Shown: positions 1 to 11,520 of the stretch, in pieces
How the letters are laid out: the number at the start of each line of letters is the position of its first letter
How positions within the stretch are numbered: the stretch's first letter is position 1
From: Moniliella sp. 'wahieum'
Taxonomy: Eukaryota > Basidiomycota > Moniliellomycetes > Moniliellales > Moniliellaceae
Assembly: GCA_003971905.1 (NCBI GenBank)
Contig: RSEE01000091.1
Location: 1 to 64,000 of the forward strand
DNA: 64,000 bases
Direction of reading: 5' to 3'
The notes under the pieces: generated by a model
Told to the model about the DNA's origin: nothing
The model's input: only the letters and a program-made list of their open reading frames with translations
Database searches by the model: none
Translations under genes and position numbers: made by a program

Positions 1-154
1 TAAGGCGCGGCAGGGAGTAGGAGAAAAAGGAAGCGTCAATCAGCACCTAAAGGGAAATGCTGCGCTCAAAGGATCGGCGCAGAGAAGGGATATGGGGAGG
101 GCACGTAACGCAGACTGGCGAAATGCAATGGGCTGGGATGCGAGCCAGCTATGC

Positions 155-1185
155 TTAGGTCTGTGTAGATGTGAGGAGAGGAGGAGAGGGAGAGGGAACA
201 AGGAAGACAAAGGAAGTCTTAGGCGGCGGTGATGGAAAATGCTTGCTAAAGTTTCCGCTGTCGCCCATCAGGACAAATAGGTAGTCCGACCGCGGCTCGA
301 CGTCAGAGGGAAGCGTGACAGTAGCTTTGCCCGCCTTGATGGGGAACTGACCCAAGGACCACTTCTCATGGTACCCCTCGTCGTTCTTTGACGGCGCATA
401 GCCCAAACGGACTTCGACTTGGGAGTTCTCCAAGGAGGAGGGCAATCCATCGGTCGACCAGGTAATCTCGGTTGGGGAGCCCGCTGCAAACGATTCGCCT
501 CCGGTAGGAGAGGTGACGGTAGGGTTGTACACGATCCGCTTGCCGTTGCTGGGTTTGCCATGCTGTTGTTGCACCACCTTGAACTTGGGACTGGCATTGC
601 CACTGTCGCCCATGACAATGACAATGTAGTCGTTGCGGGGGGCCAGGCTCGCGGGCAAGGTGGCAATCGCGTGGCCACGGCTCAGAGGCACATCTTGTTC
701 TTCTTTCACCAGGTCCCACTTTTCGTGCAGCCCCCCGGAGCTGCCATCGTCGTAGCCGAGCTTGATGACCACGGGGGCACTGGTATTGAAGTTCTTAGGC
801 GCATCCGAGCTGTCCCTAAAGAGGAGGGAAGAGAAAGAGAGAAGGGAAGAGAAAGAGAGAAGGGAAGAGAAAGAGAAGGGAAGAGAAAAGGGTCAGAGAT
901 CGTGGGGGATGACCAAAGGTAAAGGAACAGATGCACGTACCACTCGATCACAAAGGGTGCACCCGCAACGAAAGACTGGTTGGCAACAGGCTGGGTGATG
1001 CTTGGGTTCCAAACGATGCGCGGCGCCAGCTCCTCTCGCGCCTCCATCTGCTCGGCCCATGCGCCGCCCGACAAGGCACCCAGTTCACGGGCAACAGAGT
1101 TGTCGGCGCGGGGCAAGACGAGGGCGTAGGTGGCAGAAGCCGAGGCGATGAGGGCGGTGGCGCTAAAGACAGAGGCAAGCTTCAT
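155..1185 (-). CDS. Kre9/Knh1-like secreted cell-wall protein, two tandem domains
   Basis: Secreted protein of about 301 residues, probably acting in the cell wall. Exons are complement 941-1185 and 155-815; the 125-nt intron (816-940) starts GTACGT and ends TTTAG, and joins the frame cleanly. The start at 1185 opens a hydrophobic signal peptide (MKLASVFSATALIASASA). Two repeats of the Kre9/Knh1 N-terminal domain type follow. Each runs from a P-x-x-x-x-SF-x-AG-x-P start through I-x-W, a LGY...HEKW segment, and ends in a YxxxxMGDSGN motif (about residues 70-170 and 180-280). Family knowledge: such proteins are linked to beta-1,6-glucan assembly or are GPI-type wall proteins. I see no C-terminal hydrophobic GPI signal, so it is probably soluble. 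The intron carries a GA-rich microsatellite. The frame is intact throughout. Confidence 0.82.
816..940 (-). repeat. GA-rich microsatellite inside intron of the Kre9-like gene
   Basis: The intron is dominated by a purine run on the plus strand (about 822-893), built from imperfect repeats of gaagagaaagagagaaggg, so the transcript has a long pyrimidine tract before its TTTAG acceptor. Confidence 0.7.
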
Positions 1186-3474
1186 GGTGGCGAGAAAGGT
1201 CGTCAAAGGAGTAAAGTAAAGAGCAGTGGGAGGATTGGGTTTGACGGGTGGTGGTGGTGTGGAGGGAGAAGAGGCAATGGGAGAAGAAAGTGGGTCGGTA
1301 GGGGAGAGGCAGAAGGGGACGAGCTGCAGGCAAGCGTGGGCAACTCTATATAGCTGGGCGGCAGCCCCTTGCAGCACGGGGCAGAAGGGCAGTGAACAGC
1401 AGACAGGCGCCATGGCACATCCCCAAATAGGCAACACCGCCGGCCGTCGCAGGCACACTGGCGCCCCGCTTGCTCAGTATCGCAGCCCTGCGCGTCGGCT
1501 GCGTCTCAACGCGCATGGCAAGAAGCGCACCGAGGCACAGTGCCACTGTCAGACCGCATCTAGCGAGCAGCGCGGCGTGGGAGTGTGCTGCAATGGGATG
1601 CCAAGGGGCCTAATTGGGGATGCCTAATTGGGATGCCTAATTGGGGATTGGCAGGGCAGGCGCTCTGGCGCGACGGCAGCAGCCCAGCCGGAGCGAGATG
1701 CAGCATGGCAGCAGTGTGGGGGCCGTATGCGGGCGATCAGCATGACGACATGCCGATCCAGCAGGGGGGCACTGCTGCTGCTCGCTGGTGTGGGGCAACC
1801 AGGGGGCCACGCACGGGGCTTGCCTGGCGCTGTGGAGAGGTGGGCTTGAGGAAGGCAGGCCATGCTCAAGCACAGGCATGCACACATGCCATCTGTTGGG
1901 AACAGCAAGCCAGGGCGCAACAAATCAGCGCGCAACACGAAGCTCGCTCGCGGAGCTCCAATGGCGTCGAGACGCTTGGTGAGAAGATGCCCCACTCACC
2001 CACTGTTCTCTGTCGTACACGTGGAGCACACTCTCTCTTCCGCCTCTATACTCACTCAGCTCCAAGCCTCTCACATCATCTCACTTGCCCCGGCCGACCC
2101 AGTCACCCCCACCTCCAGCCTGGAGCCGGCGATCATGATCGGGCATGATCGGCGAGCCCATAAGCGATCGATGGCATCTCCTGTGCGCTGGTGGGGAATT
2201 TGCGGCAGAAGACGACAAGACAGTCCTGGGCAAGGATACGCACACAGTTGGACCGGGGTTGCACAATCCGTCACACACAGGCTCAGCCATCATGCATGTC
2301 ATGCACCAGTATGCACATGAGCGCAAATGAAGCGTGTCTCTTCTTGGCCTTTGCTTGGCTTTTCCTAGGCCGATGTCCAAGTCCGTTGCTTCCAGAGTGG
2401 AGGCATGGACGCTCCGCGCTCCGTCCCTGTCAGATCAGGGGAAGTCCAAGCCATCAGCATATGGTGTGACATGTGAGCACTGAGGTACTGAGGAGCGACT
2501 CCTTTCTCAGATCTCAAACCTCCTCTTCATCGCTTCATCTCGCGGTCAAAACGGTGATTGTATAACACTCTCGTAGTCATCAGTATACTCAGCCTCAGCA
2601 CCCACAGCTCTCACACCGTGACGTAGGCGGCCAAAGGGAGCCAATGGCGAGGACAATCGAGAGCACTCAGGAAGATCCGTCAACAGGAAAGTTGTTGACC
2701 ACCGCGGTCGTCCAAAGCCCGTCGGCCTTCAGTGGCAGGTGGCCAGATACACGCAGCATTGAGGCAAAGTGAGTCTCACCTTCCACAGGCTTCCACTGGC
2801 TTCCGTTTCCGGAACTCCTATCACGGTCCATGGGTCCAGCTCTCCTTAGTAGCTCTGCAATGCTATCTCCATTGTCCAATGTTTGCTAGGCCCGTGGCAA
2901 AAAAGTCCCCCCCATCGAGTCCGCGGCTTTATGGCAGAGAGCATTTACTTATTGGAATTACTACCTCTGATACTCCATGGTACTCCGTCTGAGACTCCTG
3001 CCTGGGATTCTCTCGTCTAGATCAGGAACTGGGCAGAAGGGGAAAATTACATGCAATCATGGACCAAAACAAACATTCGATTAATTATACCACTCTCCAC
3101 GTGCCTTCGTTATACAAAGAAAAAGGCCCAATCGTTTGAACTCCGAAGATGCGAGCAAAAAGGGTGCGAGGACGGACTGAACAAGCATAGAAAAAGCCGC
3201 TATGATTGCCGGGGCAAAAAAGGTGGTAACAGAGCTTATTGCCTGGTACGGCCTGGTATGTTGCTAGTATGCATGTCCGTGCGCTACGCCGATCTGACTG
3301 CGCTATTCCGACGACCAATGGCTGGTCTCGGATCTCACACGCCACACGCCACATGTGACATCATGGGACACGTGACATGCCACAGCGCTTTAGCACGGCT
3401 GCGCCTGCCGCAGCGCCTCAGCGTATTTCCGCGGCATACCGCCTCCGAACGCCGCAAGCAACAGCGAAGGGGCT
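1186..3474. other. Intergenic region, no supported gene
   Basis: About 2.3 kb between two divergently transcribed secreted-protein genes. The open frames here show no recognisable domain, splice structure or conserved segment. A short tandem repeat of an AATTGGGGATGCCT-like unit lies at about 1612-1652. A CACGTG E-box lies at 3369-3374 with CATGTGACATCATG next to it, upstream of the next gene. Confidence 0.6.
1344..1352 (-). promoter_or_regulatory. TATA box of the Kre9-like gene
   Basis: A CTATATAG element lies about 160 nt upstream of the ATG at 1185. Pyrimidine-rich DNA sits between it and the start. Assigned by position and sequence only. Confidence 0.5.
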
Positions 3475-3482
3475 TATAAATA
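3475..3482 (+). promoter_or_regulatory. TATA box of the small secreted protein gene
   Basis: A TATAAATA element about 110 nt upstream of the ATG at 3591, followed by a C-rich leader. Confidence 0.6.
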
Positions 3483-3590
3483 TGAACCCACGCAAACGCC
3501 CCCTATGCTATTCCTCCACCCTCTTGCCTACCAACAACACCCGTAATCGCCAACCTCAACCCCAAGCCCAACTCCAACTCAGCCAACATA

Positions 3591-4033
3591 ATGTACGTTT
3601 CTTTCGACTGCTCTCGCTCTCGCCGGTACCGCCGCCATGGGCATGGCCAATGCCGCACCGGCCCTGTCCAAGCGCTACGACGACCGCACCCTCGTCAACT
3701 TCTCTTCGCAGAACGGCACAGCCTTCTGCGAGAAATGGGTGAGCGACTGCCAAAACTACCAGCCGGAGAACAGGACCTCCGCTACATCGCGTCTACTGCA
3801 ACCCGGGAGACTACCAGGGTAACAACAAGGATACCAGCGCCTTGGTATACTGTTCCTATGGGTTTACACTTCCGTCCTCCACCACGTACGTCTTCTTCTC
3901 TCGCCTTGTTCTCCCTAGTCCTATGCTTGTCGTGGGGGAAAAGCTTCAGTATGGATTCGCTGACCGCGTTGACCCGGTACGACTCTCTTTTTCATTACAG
4001 ATCGAGGAGGAGACTGGCGCTTGGACCGCGTAA
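3591..4033 (+). CDS. Small secreted cysteine-containing protein, frameshifted
   Basis: Short secreted protein of unknown function. The ATG at 3591 follows a good TATA box. One base later the frame becomes a clear signal peptide (LSTALALAGTAAMGMANAAP) followed by an LSKR Kex2-like site, so the first codons contain an indel. The mature part has N-glycosylation sequons (NFS, NGT) and the motifs FCEKWVSDCQNY, then, after a second shift near 3780, VYCNPGDYQGN and VYCSYG, giving four or more cysteines. An intron at 3886-4000 (GTACGT...TTACAG) leads to a last exon IEEETGAWTA and a stop at 4031. I do not recognise the family. An effector-like or wall-associated role is possible but unsupported. Confidence 0.6.
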
Positions 4034-4395
4034 AAAAACCACTTCTTCATTTGCGCACGAGTTCTCTACAGAACAGGGGTTTCCTGTATTAGTTTCCAGC
4101 CCGATTTACACCTGGCCGCTCTCCCTATTGACGTCGTGTTCAGTGACCTTTTTTTTTGCGCTACCAAATGTTGGACTTGATCAGATCTCGCAGCAGTGAG
4201 AGTGTGTTGCGTCGGTATACATCTCACAGTCGTTCTGCTACATACATGGGGGTGCTTTGGTGTGTCCAATAAGCTGGAAAGGACATAAGGGGGTCTTTGC
4301 TGTTGCAGTCGATAATGTTTGCCAATGCCTGCATATCCATGCGGAGCACCTCGGATAGTTTGGGGGCAGAGCATGGTGCAACAGAAATGAAGAGC

Positions 4396-4401
4396 AAAAA
4401 A
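4396..4401 (-). terminator. RNA polymerase III T6 terminator of tRNA-Thr
   Basis: Six consecutive T residues on the minus strand begin directly after the tRNA discriminator base, the standard Pol III stop signal. Confidence 0.85.
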
Positions 4402-4485
4402 TGCCTCTTGGCCGAATCGAACGACCGATCTTCTCATACCAGCAAGTCGTACTAGTGAGATGCTTTACCACTGAGCCAAAGAGGC
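4402..4485 (-). tRNA. tRNA-Thr(AGT) with 12-nt intron
   Basis: Reading the minus strand, the acceptor arms GCCTCTT and AAGAGGC pair fully, with discriminator A. The D arm is GGCTCAGTGGTAAAGC. The anticodon stem TCTCA pairs with TGAGA around loop CTAGTA, with anticodon AGT. A 12-nt intron (CGACTTGCTGGT) sits one base 3' of the anticodon at the canonical 37/38 position. The T arm GGTCG-TTCGATT-CGGCC is complete. Mature length is 72 nt before CCA addition. All four arms fold and no base is missing. Confidence 0.93.
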
Positions 4486-4655
4486 TAATTGGTGAGCCTA
4501 GTATCTGAAGAGTGTTCCTTGGAGCATTACCTAATCCACATTCTATTGCCGGCTTTTGTCTGCTCATCTTAGCGGTGGTGACGCAGGAGATGAAAGGCGA
4601 AATTGGGACTCGGCCAGGACTATCGTTGTGTCCGCCACCACCCGTAACTTGGACG

Positions 4656-5143
4656 ATGACAACGCTACTTCTGCCAGGAGTGCAACAACCTTCTATACCC
4701 CGAGGAGGACCGGACCAACCACGTGCTGCTGTACAGCTGCCGCAATTGCGACTACCGCGAAGAGGCGGCAAACCACCTTGTCTACCGCAACGACCTCATG
4801 TCCATCTCCCAAGAACAACCAGGCCAGATCGAAGGCTTGGTAAAGGACCCCACTCTGGCTCGCATCCAGCAGCACTGCCCATAGTGGAAACGAAGAGTGC
4901 GTTCCCTCCCTCCCTACCCCCGCCACCCTCTCCGCCGCTCTCTCTTGCGCGTGTGTGGGGACGAGAAGCCTAACACATGACCATTGTGCAGAGCGGTCAT
5001 GTTCCAGGACCAGTCCAAGCGGATCTACAACCGCATGATCCTCTTCTTCGTTTGCACCCATTGTGAGCGTCTACACCGACCCAGGCGTCAAGCGGCGACC
5101 TGGCGCTGCTTCTGCACCAGGAAACGACATGGATACCTTCTGA
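4656..5143 (+). CDS. RPB9: RNA polymerase II subunit RPB9, frameshifted
   Basis: Zinc-ribbon subunit of RNA polymerase II, acting in start-site choice and fidelity. Exon 1 (4656-4896) starts MTT like yeast Rpb9, then shifts frame into YFCQECNNLLYPEED and YSCRNCDYREEA, the first CxxC...CxxC zinc site, and on to DPTLARIQQHCP. A second indel falls near 4880. An intron at 4897-4991 (GTGCGT...GTGCAG) joins GNEE to AVMFQDQSKRIYNRM, and the second zinc site ends in FFVCTHCE. A third shift just after that restores VYTDPGVKRR and a stop at 5141. Length (about 125 residues), motif order and intron join all fit the family. The ATG is inferred from the MTT match. A tRNA gene lies 170 nt upstream on the other strand. 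Confidence 0.88.
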
Positions 5144-6979
5144 CCCCCCCCCCCCCCTTTCCTGGCTTGCCTATGCTACCTCCCCCTCTGCTGGCCGTTC
5201 ACATTGTCAAACATCTAGTCGCCCCCCCTCCTTCCACTTTTCCGCTCCCAAAAACCAAAATTGTACTACCAGTCTTCTCCCTCTGCTGGTGCGTGCCAGC
5301 GTGCCAGGTGAGCGAGTGCAGCGGATGGAGAGAGTGGAGTGTGTGGATTGCTAGTTGGTTTTCTTGGTTGTCGTTGCCACCTGCACCTGCGCACAGGCCG
5401 AAGGGAACAAGGATGCCGAGTAGGGCAGTTCAGCGAGCTCGAGAATGTCTTGTTTCCCAGAACACTACAAGCCGGCCAAGCAAAGAAAAAGGAGAAAAAA
5501 GGAGGAGAAGGGGAAGAGGGCAGGTTAGTTGGTCTTCGTCCCTTTGTCCACAACGAGGACAACGGATAGTATACCAAAGAGGCAGGGCACCAACTTCAGG
5601 GTCCCTTTTCCCATTGGTTCATGGGCTCTTTGGCTCATTGGTTCATGGATTGCAACGTACCATGGCTAACCCAAAACAAGAACCGGTTTTCTTCCCAGTG
5701 CAACTGTTCCGACCAGGGCAACGTCATGGCCAACGCAGGCACACATCCAAACACCACAAGTGCACACCTGCAGCAGGTCATCGAGCCAACGCAGTCCGCC
5801 ACCCCCCGTTCTTCGTCAGTCCCATTTCTCTGCCAGGCTAGAACGCAGGCATCGGCAGGCGGGGAGGGGACGCACCTAGTGCGTTAACCAGCGCGCCCTG
5901 AGCGGCATCGAGCATTACTACCGCCGAACGTTGCCATAGGGAGGGCAGAGGAACCACCGTGCCAGCAGCGGACATTTGGCGAGGCAATGATGCAAAGGAA
6001 CAACCAACTTCGAGCGGGAAGAGAGGGAGAAGTAACGTGTCTGCTTCGGACCAAAACCTGCCAAAACTCAGTTTTTGGGGGGGTAAGAGCGGGCGGGGGG
6101 GGGTAGAGACGTGGCAGCGGATCCAAGTGTTGTTGGCAGGGAGTGGCGATGGATGGTCGTGTGAGGAGATGCAGGCTGCGACACAAAGGGTTCTGGTTTA
6201 GTGTGAGCTCTCGGCTGACGTGGGTGCCAACTGTGACATAAAAGACGGAGGACGGGGAGTCTGGCTTGACGTTATCAGAAGACCCATGCTGTTATTTGGC
6301 CGACCGGAACTACTTGGGCTTGAGTGGATTGCTATCGCTGCAAGTGAGTTGGCACACGCACAGCTTGATGACTCGATCACTGGTCACTCCAGTGACAGAG
6401 TACTCGCGCAGTCAGCTAGTGCCAGACTCTAGCTTGACCGGGGTAGGGATCGGTGATCTCGCATCCACTGCCAATCTCTCTGCCTCGTCCATACATTCAC
6501 CCCCCGCCGATAAAAGACCACCCACCACCTCCAGGCTATATCGGGAGCGCACCTCCACGGCCTCAGCTCCATCTACGCGACACACCATATATGCCACTTA
6601 CTCACCGCAGACCATTCTGAGTGCAAGATGGATTTTTTTCGAGGAGGGATATCTACCGTTTAGAGGTAGACCGAAGTCTCTCATCCCATCCACCACAATG
6701 GGCCCAGGAGCTGGGAGTAGAGAGACCTGGTACCAGTCCTCCTCATCCCCCGCCCGGTCACCTACTCCAAGGCACCGTTCACCAGCACACGCACCACACC
6801 ACCGCACTCGCCCCGCGCCCAAGGGGGCAAGGTGCGGTCAAGGTGATACGGGCCCGTCCCGCTACATGGGGAAACCGAACGGGAAAAGGAGGGAAAGGAG
6901 CAAGTGGAGCGCATAGTCTGAGTCCGGCTCCGGGACGGGGAAGGGGGGGGGAGAAAGGGGAGGGAGAGGGAACCTAGGT
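5144..6979. other. Intergenic region with unassigned coding-like fragments
   Basis: About 1.8 kb between RPB9 and the 3' end of RLI1. It starts with a long C run (about 5144-5158). Short stretches look protein-like: CNCSDQGNVMANAGTHPN near 5700 after a TTTTCTTCCCAG acceptor, and QRALSGIEHYYRRTLP ending in a stop near 5938. A good donor GTGAGC at about 5308 pairs with an acceptor GCGCACAG near 5397. I could not join these into a convincing gene. A 12-bp direct repeat (cattggttcatgg) lies at about 5612-5650. The 5.9-6.9 kb part shows no recognisable gene. Confidence 0.4.
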
Positions 6980-8992
6980 TTAATCACCCAGGAAGAAGTA
7001 GTCACCCGACAGTTTCTGCTCCTTGTCCTTGACCGAGTCGGCCTTGTTCACACGAGGACGCAGGTTGGTCGGGTCACGACGCATCGTGACGCCCAAGGTG
7101 GCCAGGAAGGAGTTCATCCGTCAAGAGCGATTCGGGCGACTTGGCCACAGCGTTGATGGAGGGCGTACCCTCGTAGACAATGACGCGGTCCGCAAGGTAG
7201 GTGGCCATAATAATGTCGTGCTCGATCACCATGGCTGTCTTCTTGGAGTGGAGATAAAGCGCTTGATCATCCGCGCTGCTAGGATACGCTGTTCCGAGTC
7301 GAGGTAGGCCGACGGCTCGTCGATCAGGTACAGATCCGCGGCCGTACCCAGCGCCAAGACCAGCGCGACACGCTGCAACTCACCACCCGACAAGGTCTGG
7401 ACTTCTTGGTCGATAATGTTGTCGAGGAACATGGGCTTGACCACGTCGCTCTGGAATTGAGGGTGCATAAAGGCCCCCTTGATCTTCTTGAGCAGCAGCA
7501 TCCGCACCGTACCCTCAAACTTGGGTGCAATCGTCTGCGGCTTCATCGATACCTTCATCTGCGGCAACTTGTCCCCACCCTCGTCCGGCTTCAACTTGCC
7601 CGCCAGCATCTTGACAAACGTCGTCTTGCCCGTCCCGTTCTCGCCGAGGAAGACAAGAATCTCAGAATCGTTAAAGGAGCCAGGCTGGATCTCGAGGGAG
7701 AAGTTGCCAAGCTTCTTCTTCATTGCTGGGTACTTGTACGCCCGGTTGCTCTCCACCACCGTGTCGTCGGCCGTCTCGGCAATCTTGAACGTCAAGCTCT
7801 CTTCGCGGAAACGCATGTTTTCAGCCGGGATGTAGCCATCCAGGAAGATGTTGATGCCCTCACGAACGGGTAGGGAACAGTAACCACACCGTACACCGAA
7901 GGCACACCGTACAGGCAGCACACATAGTCCGAAAGGTAGTCCAGCACACTCAAGTCGTGCTCGACGCAAATGACATACGTGTCGTCGTCCAACATGTCCC
8001 GAATCATTCGCGCCGCATTGAGACGCTGCTTGACATCGAGGTAGGACGACGGCTCGTCAAACATGTACACGTTGGCGCGCTGGACGCACGACATGCCAAT
8101 GGCAAAGCGCTGCAGCTCTCCACCGGACAAGTTCTTCACGTCGCGGTCCAACACAGGCCTCAGGTCCAGCGTAGCCACAATCTGCTCCTTGTTGTCCCGC
8201 TCCAACTTGCCATCGAGCATCTGCGATACTGTCGCCTTACCCTTGACGGCACGAGGGATGTGGTCGACATACTGGGGCTTGATGAGCGCCTTGATGTTGT
8301 CCTCCAGCACCTTGGTGAAAAAGTTCTGCAGCTCCGAGCCACGGAAGTAGCGCAGAATTTCTTGCCAGTCAGGCGGGTCCGAGTAGCGGCCCAAGTTGGG
8401 CTTTTGCTTGCCAGCCAAAATCTTCAGCGCGGTCGACTTGCCAATTCCATTGGTACCGACCAGACCGAGCACTTGGCCCGCACGAGGCTGTGGCAGCCGA
8501 TGCAGCTTGAAGCTGTTGGGGCCGTAGCGGTGGGTAACCTCCGAGGTCAAGTTGGGGCAGCTTGATAATCGTAATCGCCTCAAACGGGCACTTTTTCGGA
8601 CACTGCATTCACAAAACACGCAACCAGACACACACACACACACACACACATACATCAGTCAGTGGACGCACTAGCGAAAGAAACGAGGGGCAAGCGAGGG
8701 GTCGAAACACACAATACCACAACCAATGCACAGTTGCTCAGAGATAAACGCAATCTTGCTCGAAGGTGTGACTTCAATGCACAGACGGCCCATCCGGACC
8801 ACCGGGCAGGAACGCTTGCATTCCTGGTTGCACTTTTTGGGCTTGCACTTGTCGGTGTTGACTGGAAGGAGCGAGTTAGGAGGATCCGGGGCGGAGAGGA
8901 GGGGGACGGGGGACGGGGACACGTACCAATGGCAATGCGCTGTTCCTTCTCGACAGGCTCAGAGCTGCCGGTGACCTTTTCTTGGGCGGCAT
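6980..8992 (-). CDS. RLI1: RLI1/ABCE1 ribosome-recycling ATPase, frameshifted
   Basis: Essential ABC protein with two Fe-S clusters that splits ribosomes after termination. Exons are complement 8927-8992, 8713-8861 and 6980-8602; introns are 65 and 110 nt, the second holding a CA repeat. In order: an [19 protein letters not shown] cluster motif, a CIGCGI...KKCPF second cluster, Walker [12 protein letters not shown], signature [12 protein letters not shown], Walker [13 protein letters not shown], the hinge, then Walker [12 protein letters not shown], signature [12 protein letters not shown] and [13 protein letters not shown]. It ends SGDYFFLGD. Single-base indels break the frame near the start (A run), near 8545, 7880, 7235 and 7110. 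Every conserved block is present, so these are probably sequence errors. This is one of the most slowly evolving proteins known, so identity is certain. Confidence 0.96.
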
Positions 8993-8993
8993 G

Positions 8994-9619
8994 GCGGACA
9001 GCTAACAGCGGTGGTGGTGGTGGTGGTGGTGGTGGTAGGCCAGTCGAGAGGTGGGCAGCGGCGGGCAGCGCAACTGCTCCGTTCCGCCGTCTGAGGTTGA
9101 GGTTTGGTGGGTCTTGGCCTGCCTATGCCCTGCTCGCCGGCTCACCCTCCGCCTCACCCATCCACGCGAAGACTTTTTTTTTCCTCTCTCGGCGCGGCTG
9201 CCATTAATAATAATTCCGCCTGACACTGGGGTGCCGGGAGGAGAGGGCGGAACGTACAACCCTAGGGACGGCCACAGTGCTGCCGTGCGGCGCTGCGCCT
9301 GTGGTTGGTTTGGCCATCCAGGGGACGACCAGACGAACACGTGGGGCAGTGAGTGGAATCAGACCAAAGTGGGTGCAATGTGGAACGAATGGGGCCCACC
9401 ACATGCGCATGAGCCCTGGTCACGTGATCTCCTGATTGCGATGGGTAGGCGCAGCCGCTTCAACGCACATTTTGTCAGAAATCCCCCGCGCTATGCTCAT
9501 TTAACTTTCGTAGAAGCGAGTCACCAGCCAGTCCAGTCACCAATAGCCCCCTACTCAAGGTTACTCACTACCCACCATCCTGCCTGTTGGCTGTGCTGGG
9601 CTCTCTCTTGTCTACCACC
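8994..9619. other. Divergent promoter region between RLI1 and the RBR ligase
   Basis: No gene seen. It contains a GGT trinucleotide run (about 9010-9036) just upstream of RLI1, CACGTG E-boxes at 9338-9343 and 9421-9426 (the second as TCACGTGA, about 200 nt before the ligase start), and pyrimidine-rich DNA near the ATG at 9620. Confidence 0.55.
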
Positions 9620-11520
9620 ATGTTCCGGCAAGGCGTTGAGGGGGTGTGTGCTTGCTGTTCTCACGCGCACACTCTCTCGATCTTATACTTTTCTAGCACT
9701 CGCCCTCTCTCTAACCCTCTCTTCTCTCTCTCATCGACCTGCAGATCGTGGACCTGACTGGCTCCAGCGTCATTAGCTCGGATTCGGAACTGGTTCTTGA
9801 GGGGGAGGTGAACGCCATGAACATTGGCGACAGCTTGAACTCTACGCCTGGATCCGACGATGAAGGCTCGGTCGAAGACTTTTTTTGACTTTGGCAGCGA
9901 TTCAGATGGCAATGAACCCGGGATCATGAGCCCCCAATGGGAAGAGGACTCCGATCAAAAAATGCCCTACGAGGTCGACTGCTCCCCGCTTACCGAGCGG
10001 CAGCTGGTTAGCATGGAAACCGAGATGGTCCACGACGTGGCTACCACGTTCAATTACGATGTACGTCCTTCTCCCTCATTTCCCCTCTCCTATGATCTCC
10101 ACCCCTTCAATCGGCCATATAGCTAACCTTTCCATTGTCCTCCTATTTGGTACTTCTCCCCTCCTCCAGATGAACGAAGCAGCAACGCTGCTGCGCCACC
10201 TCAAATGGGACAAAGAACGCTTGTTTGACCAACTTATTACATGCCCACATGATTTGCACATGGAAGCTGGCGTCCTGCTGCATGCCCCCCACCGACCTTC
10301 AGACCTTGACGGCCGTCGACGATTTTACCTGTAAGGTGTGCTACAGTTCTACTGAGGAGCTTGTTCCAGTGGCTTCGTCTGCTACACGACAGAGCCACGA
10401 CCAGGAGGGGACAACGATGCAGGTTCTCGGGCTTGCATGTGGGCACCGATACTGCACCGATTGTTATACCCACTGTCTTACGCTGCAGATTGAGGAGTAC
10501 CAAGCACCTGGAACAATCAAGTGCATGAACGAGGACTGCAAGGTGGTGTTGGGGGACGGGCTAATCAAGAAGCTGGTGTCAGTCGAGGTGTGGGCCAAGT
10601 ACCGTCGGCGGCTCAACCGGTTGCTGGTGGACCACCTTGGTTCGTTGCGCTGGTGTCCTAGCCCAGGGTGCGACATGGCGGTCCAATGTAGTATTAGTAT
10701 CCCTTCCTCGTCGCGTCGGTGGGCTATGCTCGACCCGGCTGTCACCTGCGGCCGTCGTGGTCATGCCCCGTTCTGCTTTGCTTGCGGCCACGAGGAGGCG
10801 CATGCCCCATGCCCGTGCCCGATCGTCCAGGCGTGGTTGCAAAAGATGTGCGATGAGAGCGAGACGTTCAATTGGCTCCGGTTGCATACCAAACCCTGCC
10901 CCCACTGCGCATCGAGCATCGAAAAGAATGGCGGGTGCAACCACATGACCTGTCGCCAATGCCGGCACGAATTTTGCTGGGTCTGCTCGAGAGACTGGCA
11001 CATTACACCGACGCGTGGACTTGCAATCGGTTTCTTCCCCAAGACCAACAGAACCAGAGGGACGCGAGGGTCGCATTGATGCGGTACCAACATTACCTTA
11101 AGCGGTATCGGAATCATCACCGTTTGCCCAACTGGACGAAAAGTGGGCCCGTAATGTGGTTGGTCAAGTGCACCAGCTCCAGAAGAGAGCCAGCTAGGTT
11201 GGACTCCGTTGAACGTGTTGCAACAGATGGCTGTGCCTGCAGCAAGCGATCTCGGCAACGCTCAAGTGGACCTATGCCATGGCGTTTTACCTCGAGCGCA
11301 ATGCGGAGGTAGAGATATGGGAGGACAATCAAGCGATTTGGAAGCGCGTCGAAGAGTTGTCCGAGAGCAATTCCAGACCACCATCCACCCGGCGACGTGG
11401 CAGGCGTTCCAAGCCAAGGTGCGCGCGACTTGGCCGTCTATGCGGAACGCCGCCGCCAAGGGTGGTGTCAAGCATACGTTACAGGGGTTTGAGGAGGGAC
11501 AGTGGAAGTTTACCATCTAG
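9620..11520 (+). CDS. Ariadne-family RBR E3 ubiquitin ligase, frameshifted
   Basis: RING-between-RING ubiquitin ligase of the Ariadne (ARIH1/Ari1) type. Exons are 9620-9643, 9745-10060 and 10170-11520; introns of 101 and 109 nt have GT-AG ends. The acidic N-terminus is followed by a UBA-like segment. RING1 starts DFTCKVCYSS and contains LACGHRYCTDCY; the IBR has CPSPGCDMAV and FCFACGHEEAH. RING2 reads CPHCASSIEKNGGCNHMTC, where the GGC cysteine is the expected catalytic residue, then EFCWVC. The C-terminal Ariadne domain follows (YQHYLKRYRNH, MAFYLERNAEVEIWEDNQ). Indels occur in a T run near 9885, a C run near 10290, near 10995 and in the Ariadne domain. The 8-codon first exon is inferred from a phase-0 splice. 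Confidence 0.9.

Noticed and set aside
4238-4771. 177-codon minus-strand frame
   Set aside because: It reads through the tRNA-Thr gene and antisense to RPB9.
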